64,000 bases of DNA from Corynebacterium sp. J010B-136 (GCF_002967075.1 NZ_PUGE01000002.1:310001-374000); one strand, 5' to 3'. Positions 17,592-28,144 are shown, counted from the first letter of the stretch. Notes: generated by a model from the letters alone, not told the origin. A program made the numbers and translations.

Positions 17592-19382
17592 TTAGTCCTG
17601 GTGGGCCTCGACGTCCCTAATCGCCTCTGGGTCCTCAGGATTGCTAGAACCGGGGCCCTCAAGCTGGATGATGTTGTAATCGCCTTCTGCGAGATGTGAG
17701 CGCATATCCTTCTTGTCGAATTTGCCGACCGAGGTTTTATCCAAGGACTTCACGAAGGTCCAATATTCCGGAAGCATCCATTTCGGTAGTTCCTTGCGCA
17801 GCGCTTCGCGCAGGCGTTCAGCTGTCTCAATAGTGGGTGAGATACCTGGGCTCAAAACGGTGATAGCCAAAGGTCGTTCGACCCACTTCTTGTCGGGATA
17901 GCCGATAACGGCGGCTTCAACGACTTCCGGATTGTTCATGATGAGGTTTTCCAGCTGTACGGAATAAATCCACTCACCGCCCGAGCGAATAACATCACGT
18001 GCACGGTCAGAGACATTGAGGAAACCGTCTTCATTGACGTAGCCCACATCGCCGGTGCGCAACCAACCATCGGCAGTAAATTTATTGGTGGCGGTATCTG
18101 TTGCCTTGCCGCGAAATTCCGATGCAGACCCGTCATCGTGTTCAGCAGGGGAGTCGTAGTACTCCTTGGTTACAAGGTTGCCGCGGACCTGGATTTCACC
18201 GGCGTTGCGGTCGGTGGTGGCGACAACTTGGCCGTCGTTGACAACCCGGTATTCCAATGAGGCAGGGAACCTGCCTTGAGAAACCCGATATGCCCAGCGC
18301 GCATCGCCCGAAGCTCCTGAAGGAGGACGAGCAACTGTACCCACGGTGGAAACTTCAACCATGCCCCAGACGTGGATAACATCGACACCATACTTTTCTT
18401 CCCACACGCGGATTAACTGTTCCGGTGCGGGGGAGCCGCCGGCGTAAATTTCAACGAGAGACATGCGCTCTGGTGGATTGTTGAGGTAGTGCACCATCAA
18501 TTGGATCCACAACGTTGGAACGCCATGCGCCACGCGCGGGTGGGTGGTGGCGATGATTTTTGCCAGCGTCGGCGCAGAAACGTTGGAATCCGGCAAGATA
18601 AGTGGAGTGCCTGTCATCCATGCGGCAAAAGGGACACCCCAGGACAGCACGTGATAAATCGGGATGCAGCACAAGAAAGACTCACCGTGGGTAATGGCTA
18701 AGCTATCGGTGGTGCGAAGCAGCATTGCTTCTAAATAGATCGAGCGATGTGAGTAGACCACGCCTTTGGGCGCTCCCGTTGTACCCGTGGAGTAGCACAG
18801 AGCTGCAGCGGTATTTTCATTCAGCGTTGGCCAGTCATAAACCGAGGACTTACCGTCTAGTAATGATTCATAGGAATAGACTTCAACATTTCTGCCAAAG
18901 TGATGAGCAAAGTGACGCGGGTTCTGCGTTCCGGTAAAGACCACGGCGCGCACGGTGTCTGCGCCGGCGAGAACCTTGCCTAGCTGTTCCGCCAGGCGCG
19001 GATCGGCAACGACCACTTCAATCTCTGCGTGATTGACGATATGACGGATCTGGTCATTCATCAGCTGCTTGTTCAATGGGGTAAATACAGCCCCTTTGCA
19101 GGAGGAGGCGAACATGACTTCTAGGTGCTCCGCACAATTCCACAACAGCGTGCCCACTCGTTCATCGCCGGTGATCCCTAGGTCATCGTGAAGCGCATGG
19201 GCAAAGGCGGCAGCGCGGGCGGCAATGTCAGCGAAAGTAGTTTCTTCTGCTGGGCTGTCGCTTGCGTCTTCGCCTGCTCGTTCGCCGTGCCAGGTGGTGA
19301 CTTTAGTGTTGGCGTGAACGGTAGAGCCGTACGTCAATATCCGTGAAATTGAAAGGGGGATATCCATCATGGTCGAAAGCAT
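17592..19382 (-). CDS. AMP-forming acyl-CoA ligase/synthetase
   Basis: A member of the adenylate-forming ligase family that activates a carboxylic acid with ATP and CoA. The AMP-binding P-loop-like motif is CYSTGTTGAPKGVVYSH near residue 210. Later come HVWGMVEVST, the hinge motif WLRTGDVGYVNEDGFL and DRARDVIRSGGEW. The C-terminal Lys usually needed for adenylation is plausibly in DKTSVGKFDKKDM. Length (about 596 residues) fits medium- and long-chain fatty acyl-CoA ligases, but the substrate cannot be read from sequence. The start is uncertain among GTG 19391, ATG 19382 and a downstream ATG pair. It is a single gene, convergent with mog. Confidence 0.85.
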   Translation of the reverse strand: MLSTMMDIPLSISRILTYGSTVHANTKVTTWHGERAGEDASDSPAEETTFADIAARAAAFAHALHDDLGITGDERVGTLLWNCAEHLEVMFASSCKGAVFTPLNKQLMNDQIRHIVNHAEIEVVVADPRLAEQLGKVLAGADTVRAVVFTGTQNPRHFAHHFGRNVEVYSYESLLDGKSSVYDWPTLNENTAAALCYSTGTTGAPKGVVYSHRSIYLEAMLLRTTDSLAITHGESFLCCIPIYHVLSWGVPFAAWMTGTPLILPDSNVSAPTLAKIIATTHPRVAHGVPTLWIQLMVHYLNNPPERMSLVEIYAGGSPAPEQLIRVWEEKYGVDVIHVWGMVEVSTVGTVARPPSGASGDARWAYRVSQGRFPASLEYRVVNDGQVVATTDRNAGEIQVRGNLVTKEYYDSPAEHDDGSASEFRGKATDTATNKFTADGWLRTGDVGYVNEDGFLNVSDRARDVIRSGGEWIYSVQLENLIMNNPEVVEAAVIGYPDKKWVERPLAITVLSPGISPTIETAERLREALRKELPKWMLPEYWTFVKSLDKTSVGKFDKKDMRSHLAEGDYNIIQLEGPGSSNPEDPEAIRDVEAHQD

Positions 19383-19698
19383 GTGTCCCACTTTAGCGGT
19401 GCTGGTGGTGATGCGTTATACTAATAGCTGACTGATTGACTGCTCGCTATTTAGTCGAGTGTGCAACATATCTACCAGCGCTGATGAAGCGTAGAAAACA
19501 GTCACATCACCTGATGATTGGTCCCTGACTTGTACTGTCACTTTTTGGGCCTCACATGGGGAATGAAGAAACTTTCGCCGTAAGATTATTGTTTCAGGCG
19601 AGAATATAAATAGCTTAAAGTACCGTAACGGCCTGCTTGAAAATGGCGCAGTTCAGCGAAGCTGTACACATACTGTCGCAGGCTATGAAAGGACATCC
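19383..19698. promoter_or_regulatory. Intergenic region and probable leader of rho
   Basis: About 310 nt without a gene separate the acyl-CoA ligase start from rho. TATACT at 19417-19422 looks like a -10 box for rho and would give a leader of roughly 270 nt. Long leaders are common for autoregulated rho genes. I see no convincing terminator, ORF or conserved RNA fold here. Confidence 0.3.
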
Positions 19699-21888
19699 GT
19701 GAGCGATACGGACATCAACTCCGCACAGGATTTGGCCTCCCTAAAGCTAACTGAGCTGCGCACAATTGCTGCTCAGAAGGGTTTGCGTGGAGTTTCAGGT
19801 TTGCGTAAAGGTGACTTGATTACCGCAATTGTTTCCGGCCAAGTGCCGGGCAAGGCAGAGCCTGCTGCCAAGAAGACATCGGCTAAGGCTGCACCTCAAG
19901 CTGATGCACCAGCTGCAAAGAACGAGGACAGCGCTGCGGACAAGAAGCAGTCTGCCCCTAGCGACGCTGCTGGGGAAGACAAGCCAAAGTCGGGCGCCCG
20001 TCGTGCACGTCGCGTCGTGCGTTCGAATAGTTCAGCACGTGCTGAAGATGGTGCACAGGATTCTGCACAGGCTGAGAAGGTTGCAGCTTCTGCATCAAGC
20101 GCTAGCGAAGATGCCGACAAGGCCGATACTTCTGTTTCCAATGAGGGGGAAGACAGCGAAGAACACCGCTATGAATCCCGCTCCCAGGCTCGTCGAGCAC
20201 GTCGTCACCGCGCCCGTCGCAATGATCAATCCGGTTCAGATGAGAACCAGGCATCGACAAGCGTTAGCGCATCTGATGACCGGCCAGATTCTGGCTCCGA
20301 GCGCAACGACAACCGCCGTAATGCACGCGATAACAACGAAGAGAGCGACTCTTCGCAGGATAATCGTGGCGATAATTCCAATAACCGCCAGCGCGGGGGC
20401 CGCAACAATAACCGCCGCAATGACCGCAACGACAACCGTGCTGATAATCGCGGCGAAAACCGCGGTGGCGACAACCGCGGTAGCGATAACCGCAACGGCA
20501 ATGGCGACCATGATGGCGATAATCGCGGTGACAACCGCAATGGTGATAGCCGTGGCAACGACAACCGCGATAACAATCGTGGTGGTCGCAATAGCAACCA
20601 GGATGATGACAACGGACGTCGTGGACGTCGCGGTCGTCGCAACCGTCGCAACCGCGGGGGCAATGACAGCCATGGTGGCCAAAACAGCAATGACATGCAG
20701 GTTCGTGATGGTGACGAGCTGCAGGCTGTTGGCGGCATCCTAGAGGTTGTAGACCACAACGTTGCTTTCCTTCGTACCACCGGTTACCGCGCGATGAGCA
20801 GCGACGTCTTTGTTAACAGCAACCTGGTGCGCCGTTTGGGTCTGCGCTCCGGTGATGCTGTGACTGGCCAGGTCAAGGTTGGCGGTGCGACCCACTCGCA
20901 TGGCAACGGCCGCAACCGCCGTAAGTACAACCAGTTGGTTCGCGTTGACACGGTCAATGGTCTCGAGCCAGAGCAGGCGAAGAGCCGCCCGCAGTTTTCT
21001 AAGCTCACCCCGCTGTACCCGAACCAGCGTTTGCGCTTGGAAACCACGCCAAATGTGTTGACCACTCGTGTTATCGACTTGATCATGCCTATTGGTAAGG
21101 GTCAGCGTGCGCTGATTGTTTCGCCTCCTAAGGCTGGTAAGACCACCATTTTGCAAAATATTGCAAATGCTATCGCTACCAACAACCCAGAGTGCTACTT
21201 GATGGTTGTGTTGGTTGATGAGCGACCTGAGGAAGTCACCGATATGCAGCGTTCGGTCAAGGGAGAAGTTATTGCTTCGACCTTCGACCGTCCACCATCA
21301 GAGCACACCGCTGTGGCGGAGCTGGCGATTGAGCGCGCAAAGCGCCTGGTAGAGCAGGGCAAGGATGTTGTGGTTCTGCTGGACTCGATTACTCGTTTGG
21401 GTCGTGCCTACAACAACTCTTCACCAGCATCGGGACGTATTTTGTCCGGTGGTGTGGACTCGAATGCGCTGTACCCACCAAAGCGTTTCTTGGGTGCAGC
21501 ACGCAACATCGAAGATGGCGGTTCTTTGACCATTATTGCCACCGCGATGGTGGAAACCGGTTCTACCGGTGACAATGTCATCTTCGAAGAATTCAAGGGC
21601 ACCGGCAACGCGGAGCTGAAGCTGGATCGCTCTATTTCTGAGCGTCGCGTCTTCCCAGCGGTTGACGTCAACCCATCGGGTACCCGTAAAGACGAGCTTC
21701 TGCTGGTTCCAGATGAACTGCGCATCATGACTAAGCTGCGTCGTATCCTGTCTGGTTTGGATTCCCACCAGGCTATTGACCTGCTGATTAAGCAGCTCAA
21801 GAAGACCAAGTCCAACGCTGAGTTCCTCATGGGTATTGCAACTTCTGCTCCTATGACGGCAAGCCTTGAAGAGGAGGATTACTCCTAA
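19699..21888 (+). CDS. rho: Transcription termination factor Rho with large low-complexity insert
   Basis: Rho is the hexameric RNA helicase that ends transcription of untranslated RNA. The N-terminal Rho-N/SAP-like domain is at residues 12-50 ([18 protein letters not shown]). Residues about 50-155 are Ala/Lys/Ser/Glu-rich. Residues about 155-330 form an extreme Arg-Asn-Asp-Gly region built from RNDNR, DNRG and similar units. The RNA-binding and ATPase domains follow, with Walker A PPKAGKTT near residue 475 and [10 protein letters not shown] after it. At 729 residues it is far longer than E. coli Rho (419). GTG 19699 has AAAGGA upstream. The insert is known in actinobacterial Rho proteins and should bind RNA. 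The rho stop overlaps the prfA start. Confidence 0.97.
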   Translation: MSDTDINSAQDLASLKLTELRTIAAQKGLRGVSGLRKGDLITAIVSGQVPGKAEPAAKKTSAKAAPQADAPAAKNEDSAADKKQSAPSDAAGEDKPKSGARRARRVVRSNSSARAEDGAQDSAQAEKVAASASSASEDADKADTSVSNEGEDSEEHRYESRSQARRARRHRARRNDQSGSDENQASTSVSASDDRPDSGSERNDNRRNARDNNEESDSSQDNRGDNSNNRQRGGRNNNRRNDRNDNRADNRGENRGGDNRGSDNRNGNGDHDGDNRGDNRNGDSRGNDNRDNNRGGRNSNQDDDNGRRGRRGRRNRRNRGGNDSHGGQNSNDMQVRDGDELQAVGGILEVVDHNVAFLRTTGYRAMSSDVFVNSNLVRRLGLRSGDAVTGQVKVGGATHSHGNGRNRRKYNQLVRVDTVNGLEPEQAKSRPQFSKLTPLYPNQRLRLETTPNVLTTRVIDLIMPIGKGQRALIVSPPKAGKTTILQNIANAIATNNPECYLMVVLVDERPEEVTDMQRSVKGEVIASTFDRPPSEHTAVAELAIERAKRLVEQGKDVVVLLDSITRLGRAYNNSSPASGRILSGGVDSNALYPPKRFLGAARNIEDGGSLTIIATAMVETGSTGDNVIFEEFKGTGNAELKLDRSISERRVFPAVDVNPSGTRKDELLLVPDELRIMTKLRRILSGLDSHQAIDLLIKQLKKTKSNAEFLMGIATSAPMTASLEEEDYS

Positions 21889-22964
21889 TGGCCAATGAAG
21901 TTTCACTGGTAGATGACATCGTCTCTGAATACCAAGGTATTGAGATGCAGATGGCAGACCCAGAGGTTGCCTCTGATCAGACGCAGTTTCGTAAGCTGTC
22001 GAAGCGTTATGCCGAATTGCGCCCCATCATCGTGGTGCACACTGAGCTGTCGCAGGCGAAAGACGATCTCGCAGATGCCAAAGAAATGGCGTATGAAGAT
22101 CATGACTTCCAGGAAGAGGCACAGCGTCTAGAAGGCGTTGTTCTCGAGCTGGAGGAGCAGCTTGCAGACTTGCTGGCTCCACGTGATGAGCATGATTCCG
22201 AAGACATCATCATGGAAATTAAAGCGGGTGCCGGCGGCGAGGAAGCAGCGCTGTTCGCGGCTGACCTTGCGCGCATGTATGAACGTTATGCAGACAAGTC
22301 TGGCTTTAGCTGGGAAGTTATCGGCATTAACGAATCTGATCTCGGTGGCGTTAAGGACATGACCATTACGTTCAAGTCCAAGACCCCATCGCGCGATGGT
22401 GCGTGGTCTGTGTTCAAGTTTGAAGGCGGCGTGCACCGCGTTCAGCGCGTGCCAGTCACCGAGTCGCAGGGACGTATTCAGACCTCAGCAGCAGGTGTGC
22501 TGGTCTACCCAGAACCAGATGAGGTCGCAGAAGTCCACATCGATGAAAAAGATATTCGCGTCGATGTGTACCGCTCTTCCGGTAAGGGTGGGCAGGGCGT
22601 TAACACCACGGACTCCGCGGTGCGTCTAACCCACTTGCCAACAGGTCTGGTTGTGACTTGTCAGCGTGAGCGTTCACAGATTCAGAACAAGGCTCGTGCA
22701 ATGCAGGTTCTGCAGGCTCGTCTTGAGCAGATGGAACGTGAACAGCGTGAGGCAGAAGCTGGTGAGCAGCGTGCTTCGCAGGTGCGCACCATGGACCGCT
22801 CTGAGCGAATCCGCACCTATAACTGGCCAGAAAACCGTATTACCGATCACCGCATTGGGTACAAGGCAAATAACTTGGACTCCGTCCTTGACGGCGATAT
22901 GGGTAGCTTGATTGAGGCTTTGCAGGCGCAAGAGCGTGCTGAGCGCATGGAATCTGAAGGCTAG
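21888..22964 (+). CDS. prfA: Peptide chain release factor 1
   Basis: RF1 recognises UAA and UAG stop codons. The 358-residue protein has the catalytic GGQ motif in [18 protein letters not shown], which triggers peptidyl-tRNA hydrolysis. The Gln should be methylated by PrmC, encoded next. The start shares one base with the rho stop (TAATG), so the genes are translationally coupled. In mycobacteria rpmE lies between rho and prfA; it is absent here. Confidence 0.98.
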   Translation: MANEVSLVDDIVSEYQGIEMQMADPEVASDQTQFRKLSKRYAELRPIIVVHTELSQAKDDLADAKEMAYEDHDFQEEAQRLEGVVLELEEQLADLLAPRDEHDSEDIIMEIKAGAGGEEAALFAADLARMYERYADKSGFSWEVIGINESDLGGVKDMTITFKSKTPSRDGAWSVFKFEGGVHRVQRVPVTESQGRIQTSAAGVLVYPEPDEVAEVHIDEKDIRVDVYRSSGKGGQGVNTTDSAVRLTHLPTGLVVTCQRERSQIQNKARAMQVLQARLEQMEREQREAEAGEQRASQVRTMDRSERIRTYNWPENRITDHRIGYKANNLDSVLDGDMGSLIEALQAQERAERMESEG

Positions 22965-22970
22965 TTGTCA

Positions 22971-23843
22971 ATGAGCCAGAAGGCTACGTATGAAAAGGCG
23001 CTTCGCATTGCCGCGGAGCGCCTTCGCGCTTCGGGAATAGATTCCGTAATGTGGGACGCCCGCATGTTGCTTGCGCACGTGCTGAAGGTCGGTCACATGG
23101 ATATTCCTTTGCAGAAGGAAACCGGTGATTTGGAAGAGTTTGACGCTCTTATTGCCCGTCGTGCGCAGCGTGAACCTTTGCAGCACATAATAGGTACAGC
23201 GCCTTTCGGGCCCTTGGACCTAGAGGTTGGTGAGGGCGTGTTCATCCCACGGCCGGAGACAGAAATGCTGGCTGATTGGGCAGTGAACCATTTACGCCGG
23301 CATCATCGACGCGGAGTGCAGCCTGCACCAGTTGTAGTGGATTTGTGCACGGGTTCGGGGGCTTTGGCAGCTTATATCGCGCACTATCGCCCGGATGCGC
23401 GCATTGTCGCAGTAGAGCTTTCCGATGCAACCCTGCCCTTTACCTCACGTAATCTCGTGGGCACTTCCGTGGAGATCAAACAAGCAGATGTCACAAGCGA
23501 AAAGCTTGTAGAGGTCCTTTCTGATCTGGTGGGCAAAGTCGATCTTCTAGTGTCTAATCCGCCTTATGTTCCTGAAGATCCGAACCTTGCCCCGGAAGTG
23601 TATTTTGATCCCCATGATGCGGTTTTTTCCGGCGATGATGGCATGGACACGATTAAGGCGATGCTGCCAAACGTTCTGGCGTTACTCAAGCCCGGTGGGG
23701 TAGTGGGTATTGAACATGATGATTCCACTTCCAACGCTGTGCAAGAGGCAGCGCGTGAGGTGGGCCTAGTCAATGTTTCACCCTTGAAGGACTTAGGCGG
23801 GACCGCGCGTTTTGTGTTGGCCCAGGCACCGGGTGGAGGATAG
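22971..23843 (+). CDS. prmC: Release factor glutamine methyltransferase PrmC (HemK)
   Basis: PrmC methylates the Gln of the GGQ motif in release factors using S-adenosylmethionine. The protein has the N-terminal helical domain, FIPRPETEMLADWA, a SAM-binding segment VVDLCTGSGALAAYIA and the catalytic NPPY in LLVSNPPYVPED. I chose ATG 22971, which has GAAGG 9 nt upstream, over the in-frame TTG at 22965. It directly follows prfA, its substrate gene. Length of 290 residues is normal. Confidence 0.95.
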   Translation: MSQKATYEKALRIAAERLRASGIDSVMWDARMLLAHVLKVGHMDIPLQKETGDLEEFDALIARRAQREPLQHIIGTAPFGPLDLEVGEGVFIPRPETEMLADWAVNHLRRHHRRGVQPAPVVVDLCTGSGALAAYIAHYRPDARIVAVELSDATLPFTSRNLVGTSVEIKQADVTSEKLVEVLSDLVGKVDLLVSNPPYVPEDPNLAPEVYFDPHDAVFSGDDGMDTIKAMLPNVLALLKPGGVVGIEHDDSTSNAVQEAAREVGLVNVSPLKDLGGTARFVLAQAPGGG

Positions 23844-23964
23844 CGGAACAAGACTCGGCACAAGAGCCTGCGCCAATATATGGCAGTAGTACTATGAGAA
23901 GCCTAAATACCCCTTAGACCATCGATACACTAAGCAACACTTTTCAAAAGTGGGGAGCAAACAC

Positions 23965-24636
23965 ATGCAAGGAAAGATTTACGATTGCTCAGACGAGCAG
24001 CAACGCGCTGAAGGGATTGCGCTGGCAGCACGAGCCGCGAAGTCTGGCCAGCTGATCGTCACCCCAACCGATACTGTTTATGGGCTTGGCTGCGATGCTT
24101 TCGACAATAACGCTGTTGCCAATCTCTTAGCAGCGAAGCACCGTGGGCCTGATATGCCAGTGCCAGTCTTGATTGGTTCCTGGGACACAGCCAAAGGGTT
24201 AGTACAGACTTTTACTGACCAGATGCAGCTCATCACCGAAGCATTCTGGCCAGGAGGATTGTCCATCGTCGTTCCGCAGGCGCCTTCATTGCCATGGAAT
24301 TTGGGAGATACCCGCGGCACCGTGATGTTGCGTATGCCATTGCATCCCATTGCTATTGAACTGCTTCGCGAGGTCGGCCCGATGGCTGTTTCTTCGGCGA
24401 ATATTTCCGGCCAGGCACCGGCTACGACAGCAATTGCTGCTAAGCAACAATTAGGCAAGAGTGTCTCGGTGTACCTTGATGGCGGGGAAGCACCAATTGG
24501 TGAACCTTCCACCATTATCGATCTTTCCGGCCCATGGCCATATCTTCTGCGCGAAGGCGCGCTGTCAGCTGAACGCATCGGCGAGGTTATTGGTGTGGAT
24601 GCGCAGCGCTTGCGCACCCGACCTGGAGCGCAGTAA
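23965..24636 (+). CDS. L-threonylcarbamoyladenylate synthase (Sua5/YrdC/TsaC family)
   Basis: The enzyme makes threonylcarbamoyl-AMP from threonine, bicarbonate and ATP for t6A37 modification of tRNAs. The 223-residue length is that of the YrdC domain plus a short tail. It lacks the full C-terminal Sua5 domain. Landmarks are TPTDTVYGLGCDAF, KHRGPDMPVPVLI, RMPLHPIAIELL and SSANISGQ. ATG 23965 has GGGGAG 8 nt upstream; the in-frame GTG at 23950 is less likely. It lies between prmC and wecA, the same order as Rv1301 in M. tuberculosis. Confidence 0.92.
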   Translation: MQGKIYDCSDEQQRAEGIALAARAAKSGQLIVTPTDTVYGLGCDAFDNNAVANLLAAKHRGPDMPVPVLIGSWDTAKGLVQTFTDQMQLITEAFWPGGLSIVVPQAPSLPWNLGDTRGTVMLRMPLHPIAIELLREVGPMAVSSANISGQAPATTAIAAKQQLGKSVSVYLDGGEAPIGEPSTIIDLSGPWPYLLREGALSAERIGEVIGVDAQRLRTRPGAQ

Positions 24637-24639
24637 TTC

Positions 24640-25785
24640 ATGACTGGTTCTGGCGTGCCGTTGCGGGAACTAGGACTGGTGATCCTAGTTGCCGCAGTGC
24701 TGACTTTTCTTGTGACCGGAATCGTTCGTTCCGTCCTCGTGCGCACTGGCAAAGTCGCTGAGATTCGTTTGCGCGATAGCCACTCGCAGCCCACACCGCA
24801 GCTCGGTGGCGTCGCGATGTTCGTGGGCTTTATGGCGGCCATCTTCCTAGCCTCGCAATTGCCTGCGCTCACACGCGGGTTTATGCCTGTGACTCCGGAA
24901 ATATCTGCCGTTATCTGGAGTGCTGTAGCGATTGTCATCGTCGGAGTCATAGACGATCTCTATGAGCTCAGCGCGTGGATAAAGCTGGTTGGCCAGATTG
25001 TCGCAGCGGCACTATTGAGCATTTTGGGATTGTCTTGGACTATCCTCTTTATTCCTTTTGACGGTGGAACCACCGTCTTATTGGACCAATTCCAGTCTTC
25101 AATCTTGACTACATTCGTCACGGTGCTGCTCATCAACGCTATCAACTTCGTTGATGGACTCGATGGCCTAGCAGCGGGTCTGGGACTTATCGCCGGTGGT
25201 GCCATCTTAATCTTCTCGCTCACGGTTCTCTATGACCAGGGTGGGGCAGTATCGGCGTATCCACCGGCCATTATCTCCGCAGCACTAGTGGGCATGTGTA
25301 TTGGCTTTTTGCCACATAACTTTGAACCTTCGCGCATCTTCATGGGCGACTCAGGCGCGATGCTCATCGGACTGCTTCTGGCCGCCGCCTCGACCTCGGC
25401 TTCGGGCAAGATTACGCAGTCGCTGTATGGAACCGCAGACGTTGTGGCTTTGGTCAGCCCCTTCATCGTTGTCTGTGCAGCTGTCTTCGTCCCTGTCCTA
25501 GATCTCGTATGGGCAGTAGTTCGCCGTGTCTCCCAAGGTAAATCTCCCTTTGCTGCAGATAAGGCGCACATCCACCACCGGCTGTTGTCTTTAGGCCATA
25601 CGCACCGCCGCACAGTATTGGTGCTCTATTTGTGGGTCTCGGCTGTTGCCTTTGGCGCAGTTAGTTACTCGATTGTTCCGCCGCTAATCGCAACTATCGC
25701 AACAATTTTGGCGCTGGTGGTTGCAAGTGGCGTGACACTAATTCCGTTGCGTCGCGGGAAAATTGACTTCCCAGCCAAGCGTTGA
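24640..25785 (+). CDS. wecA: Polyprenyl-phosphate GlcNAc-1-phosphate transferase WecA/Rfe
   Basis: This membrane enzyme transfers GlcNAc-1-phosphate to decaprenyl phosphate, starting the linker between peptidoglycan and arabinogalactan in mycolata. The 381-residue protein has about 11 membrane helices and the classical loop motifs: PTPQLGGVAMF, VGVIDDLYEL (catalytic Asp pair), NFVDGLDGLAAGL, FMGDSGAM and KAHIHHRLL. The order wecA-atpI-atpB matches Rv1302 and its neighbours. It begins 3 nt after the tsaC-like stop. Confidence 0.93.
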   Translation: MTGSGVPLRELGLVILVAAVLTFLVTGIVRSVLVRTGKVAEIRLRDSHSQPTPQLGGVAMFVGFMAAIFLASQLPALTRGFMPVTPEISAVIWSAVAIVIVGVIDDLYELSAWIKLVGQIVAAALLSILGLSWTILFIPFDGGTTVLLDQFQSSILTTFVTVLLINAINFVDGLDGLAAGLGLIAGGAILIFSLTVLYDQGGAVSAYPPAIISAALVGMCIGFLPHNFEPSRIFMGDSGAMLIGLLLAAASTSASGKITQSLYGTADVVALVSPFIVVCAAVFVPVLDLVWAVVRRVSQGKSPFAADKAHIHHRLLSLGHTHRRTVLVLYLWVSAVAFGAVSYSIVPPLIATIATILALVVASGVTLIPLRRGKIDFPAKR

Positions 25786-25850
25786 CGCACACAAGCTTTT
25801 CGATGATAACCCGCGCCACAAGCGCTACTTCAAGGGTTCAGATTTTCCTT

Positions 25851-26315
25851 ATGTCTGTAGTAGAGTGTCCCAGCGTGAGTGATTCTTTAAATGGCGATGG
25901 CGCCAGCACCAGTAGTTTTGATGACCCGCGCGTGCCACTGCAGCGCGCCCTGCGGCTGGGCTCCATTGCGCTAGCCATAATCACCGTTTTATCCCTGGCC
26001 ATCTGGGGTGGAGTTCGTGGTCTACCTGGAATCTGGGGAGTAGTCATTGGCGCTGCTATTGGCGGTGGCTTCGTTCTGATTACGGCAGCACTTGTGCTGT
26101 TTACTGCAAAGTCTGCGCCGTCTACCACCATGGCTGTCGTCCTCGGTGGATGGCTACTCAAGGTTGTACTCTTGATTGTGGTCCTGATGATCATTCGGGA
26201 CCTGGAATTTTATGACACCATGGCTATGTTCATCACGGTTGTCTTGGCGATGATTGCGGTACTCGGTACCGAGGTCTGGGGAATCATCACCTCCCGCGTG
26301 ACTTATATTTCTTAA
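25851..26315 (+). CDS. atpI: ATP synthase-associated membrane protein AtpI
   Basis: A small hydrophobic protein with four membrane helices between about residues 37 and 145. It lies directly upstream of the ATP synthase structural genes. By family it assists assembly of the c-ring, and is not part of the working enzyme. The start is uncertain. ATG 25851 gives 154 residues, GTG 25875 gives 146, and a TTG at 25782 overlaps the wecA stop but would add residues with no membrane or family signal. No clear ribosome-binding site precedes any of them. A strong terminator follows, so atpB probably relies mainly on its own promoter. Confidence 0.75.
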   Translation: MSVVECPSVSDSLNGDGASTSSFDDPRVPLQRALRLGSIALAIITVLSLAIWGGVRGLPGIWGVVIGAAIGGGFVLITAALVLFTAKSAPSTTMAVVLGGWLLKVVLLIVVLMIIRDLEFYDTMAMFITVVLAMIAVLGTEVWGIITSRVTYIS

Positions 26316-26365
26316 TTGCTAGTAGCGACACAATGCTCGCCGGGGCGTCGTAGGTTGCGAAAAAA

Positions 26366-26398
26366 GGGGAGTGCATCTTTAGGGATGTGCTCCCTTTT
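26366..26398. terminator. Terminator after atpI
   Basis: The arms GGGAGTGCATC (26367-26377) and GATGTGCTCCC (26384-26394) pair over 11 positions, two of them G-U, around a 6-nt loop. TTTT follows and AAAAA precedes, so it can act in both directions. It separates wecA-atpI from the atpB leader. Confidence 0.8.
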
Positions 26399-27005
26399 GT
26401 GATTGCTAAACGGGTGGAGTGATGGGGTGTAGGGAAATAGGCAAAACAGAATTTTGATTTCTTTGAATTCCCTGGTCGAGACATGGCGTGTGACATAAAG
26501 CATAGAACGGCAAAGGGGTGACGTATAGCGAAAAAATGCCTTTAACGTGCACCTAAGGGCAATTGCAAGGGGTGAAAGTAGGTAATGTTATCGGGGGTAA
26601 CTCAAGGGGGTAAAAGGCTGTGAAACGGCTAGCCAAAAAATAACTGTGATCAACCTTACTAATGCCTGTAAACCGGGGTTGGGCTGGGAATATAGGCTAA
26701 TCTAGGGGGAGCAATCGCAGGGTTGACTCAAACCTCGGAAGTTCGGATGACTGCAGATCGAAATAAGCCGCAAGGAGCTGATATTATTTCCTCCGGGTTA
26801 CCGCGGAAGCGGCATTAGTAAGATTCGTGTCCTGCGAAAAATTTATGCCGTATCCCATTTACGGTGATTCCCTGTTACAGCTTCGCTGATGTGCGACGGA
26901 GTCCGTAGCTGTGACAGAGAGTTTGAGACGTCCATCGCACCGTACGACGCCGACAATCGTACGGCCCGAACACGGGAGAGAACGCTGAGCGTTACAACAT
27001 TGGCC
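26399..27005 (+). promoter_or_regulatory. Promoter region and structured leader of the atp operon
   Basis: About 600 nt without a gene. A TATAGG/TAGGCT stretch around 26692-26700 may hold a -10 box. Downstream are several compact stems. CTGTTACAGCT (26872-26882) pairs with AGCTGTGACAG (26907-26917) and encloses ACGG/CCGT. CCGTACGA (26940-26947) pairs perfectly with TCGTACGG (26957-26964). A short CCCG/CGGG hairpin follows directly. A degenerate GlxR-like half-site, TGTGACATAAAGCATA, starts near 26487. No ORF here looks real. The leader ends close to the atpB start and could influence its translation. Confidence 0.45.
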
Positions 27006-27803
27006 ATGAAGGGTAGCTTCCACGCGCCCGAACTGGACCCAGAATTTTTCCCGGGGCAATATTACGGCGACATCCTGTTCGACGATGTGTTGGGCGGATG
27101 GTTCGCACTTGATCGCATCATGCTGGTTCGTCTGTTGATGACCGCCATCTTGGTGCTTTTATTTATTGCAGCATTTAGGAACCCAAAGCTGGTTCCTAAG
27201 GGACTACAGAACGTCGCAGAATACGCGTTAGATTTCGTCCGAATTCACATTGCTGAGGACATCCTGGGCAAGAAGGAGGGTCGTCGCTTCCTACCGTTGC
27301 TGGCGGCTATCTTCTTCGGCACCCTTTTCTGGAACGTCTCCACGATTATTCCGGCACTGAATATCTCCGCAAACGCTCGTATTGGCATGCCTATTGTCTT
27401 GGCTGGCGCAGCGTATATCGCAATGATTTACGCAGGCACCAAGCGCTATGGCTTCGGTAAGTACGTCAAGTCGTCGTTGGTTATTCCTAACCTTCCACCG
27501 GCTTTGCACTTGCTAGTTGTTCCAATTGAGTTTTTCTCGACCTTCATCTTGCGTCCCGTCACTCTGGCAATTCGTCTTATGGCGAACTTCCTTGCCGGCC
27601 ACATCATTTTGGTTTTGCTGTACTCTGCCACGAACTTCTTCTTCTGGCAGCTCAACGGCTGGACCGCGATGTCCGGTGTGACCCTGCTCGCAGCGGTTCT
27701 GTTTACGGTCTACGAGATCATCATCATCTTCCTGCAGGCATACATCTTTGCTCTGCTGACGGCGGTGTACATCGAGTTGTCACTTCACGCAGACTCGCAC
27801 TAA
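27006..27803 (+). CDS. atpB: ATP synthase Fo subunit a
   Basis: Subunit a forms the half-channels that pass protons to the c-ring. The 265-residue protein has five to six membrane helices and the essential Arg in the motif TLAIRLMANFLAGH (residue about 190). The start at ATG 27006 (MKGSFHAPELDPEF) is chosen because upstream in-frame residues look non-coding. A TTG at 27000 is an alternative, and no strong ribosome-binding site is visible. It is the first gene of atpBEFHAGDC, following a hairpin-rich leader. Confidence 0.95.
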   Translation: MKGSFHAPELDPEFFPGQYYGDILFDDVLGGWFALDRIMLVRLLMTAILVLLFIAAFRNPKLVPKGLQNVAEYALDFVRIHIAEDILGKKEGRRFLPLLAAIFFGTLFWNVSTIIPALNISANARIGMPIVLAGAAYIAMIYAGTKRYGFGKYVKSSLVIPNLPPALHLLVVPIEFFSTFILRPVTLAIRLMANFLAGHIILVLLYSATNFFFWQLNGWTAMSGVTLLAAVLFTVYEIIIIFLQAYIFALLTAVYIELSLHADSH

Positions 27804-27841
27804 GGCGCGAACTAAACGGCCTTGTAATAACCCCACTTTAA

Positions 27842-28144
<303 letters not shown>

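Noticed and set aside
19829..20780. Long open frames in other frames of the rho insert, including membrane-like and Arg/Ser/Leu-rich readings
   Set aside because: They reflect the repetitive GAY-AAY-CGY codons of the insert. The real frame is continuous with the Rho ATPase domain.
19699..21888. Rho insert as a sign of gene fusion or foreign DNA
   Set aside because: Large basic inserts at this place are common in actinobacterial Rho, and the flanking domains are intact.
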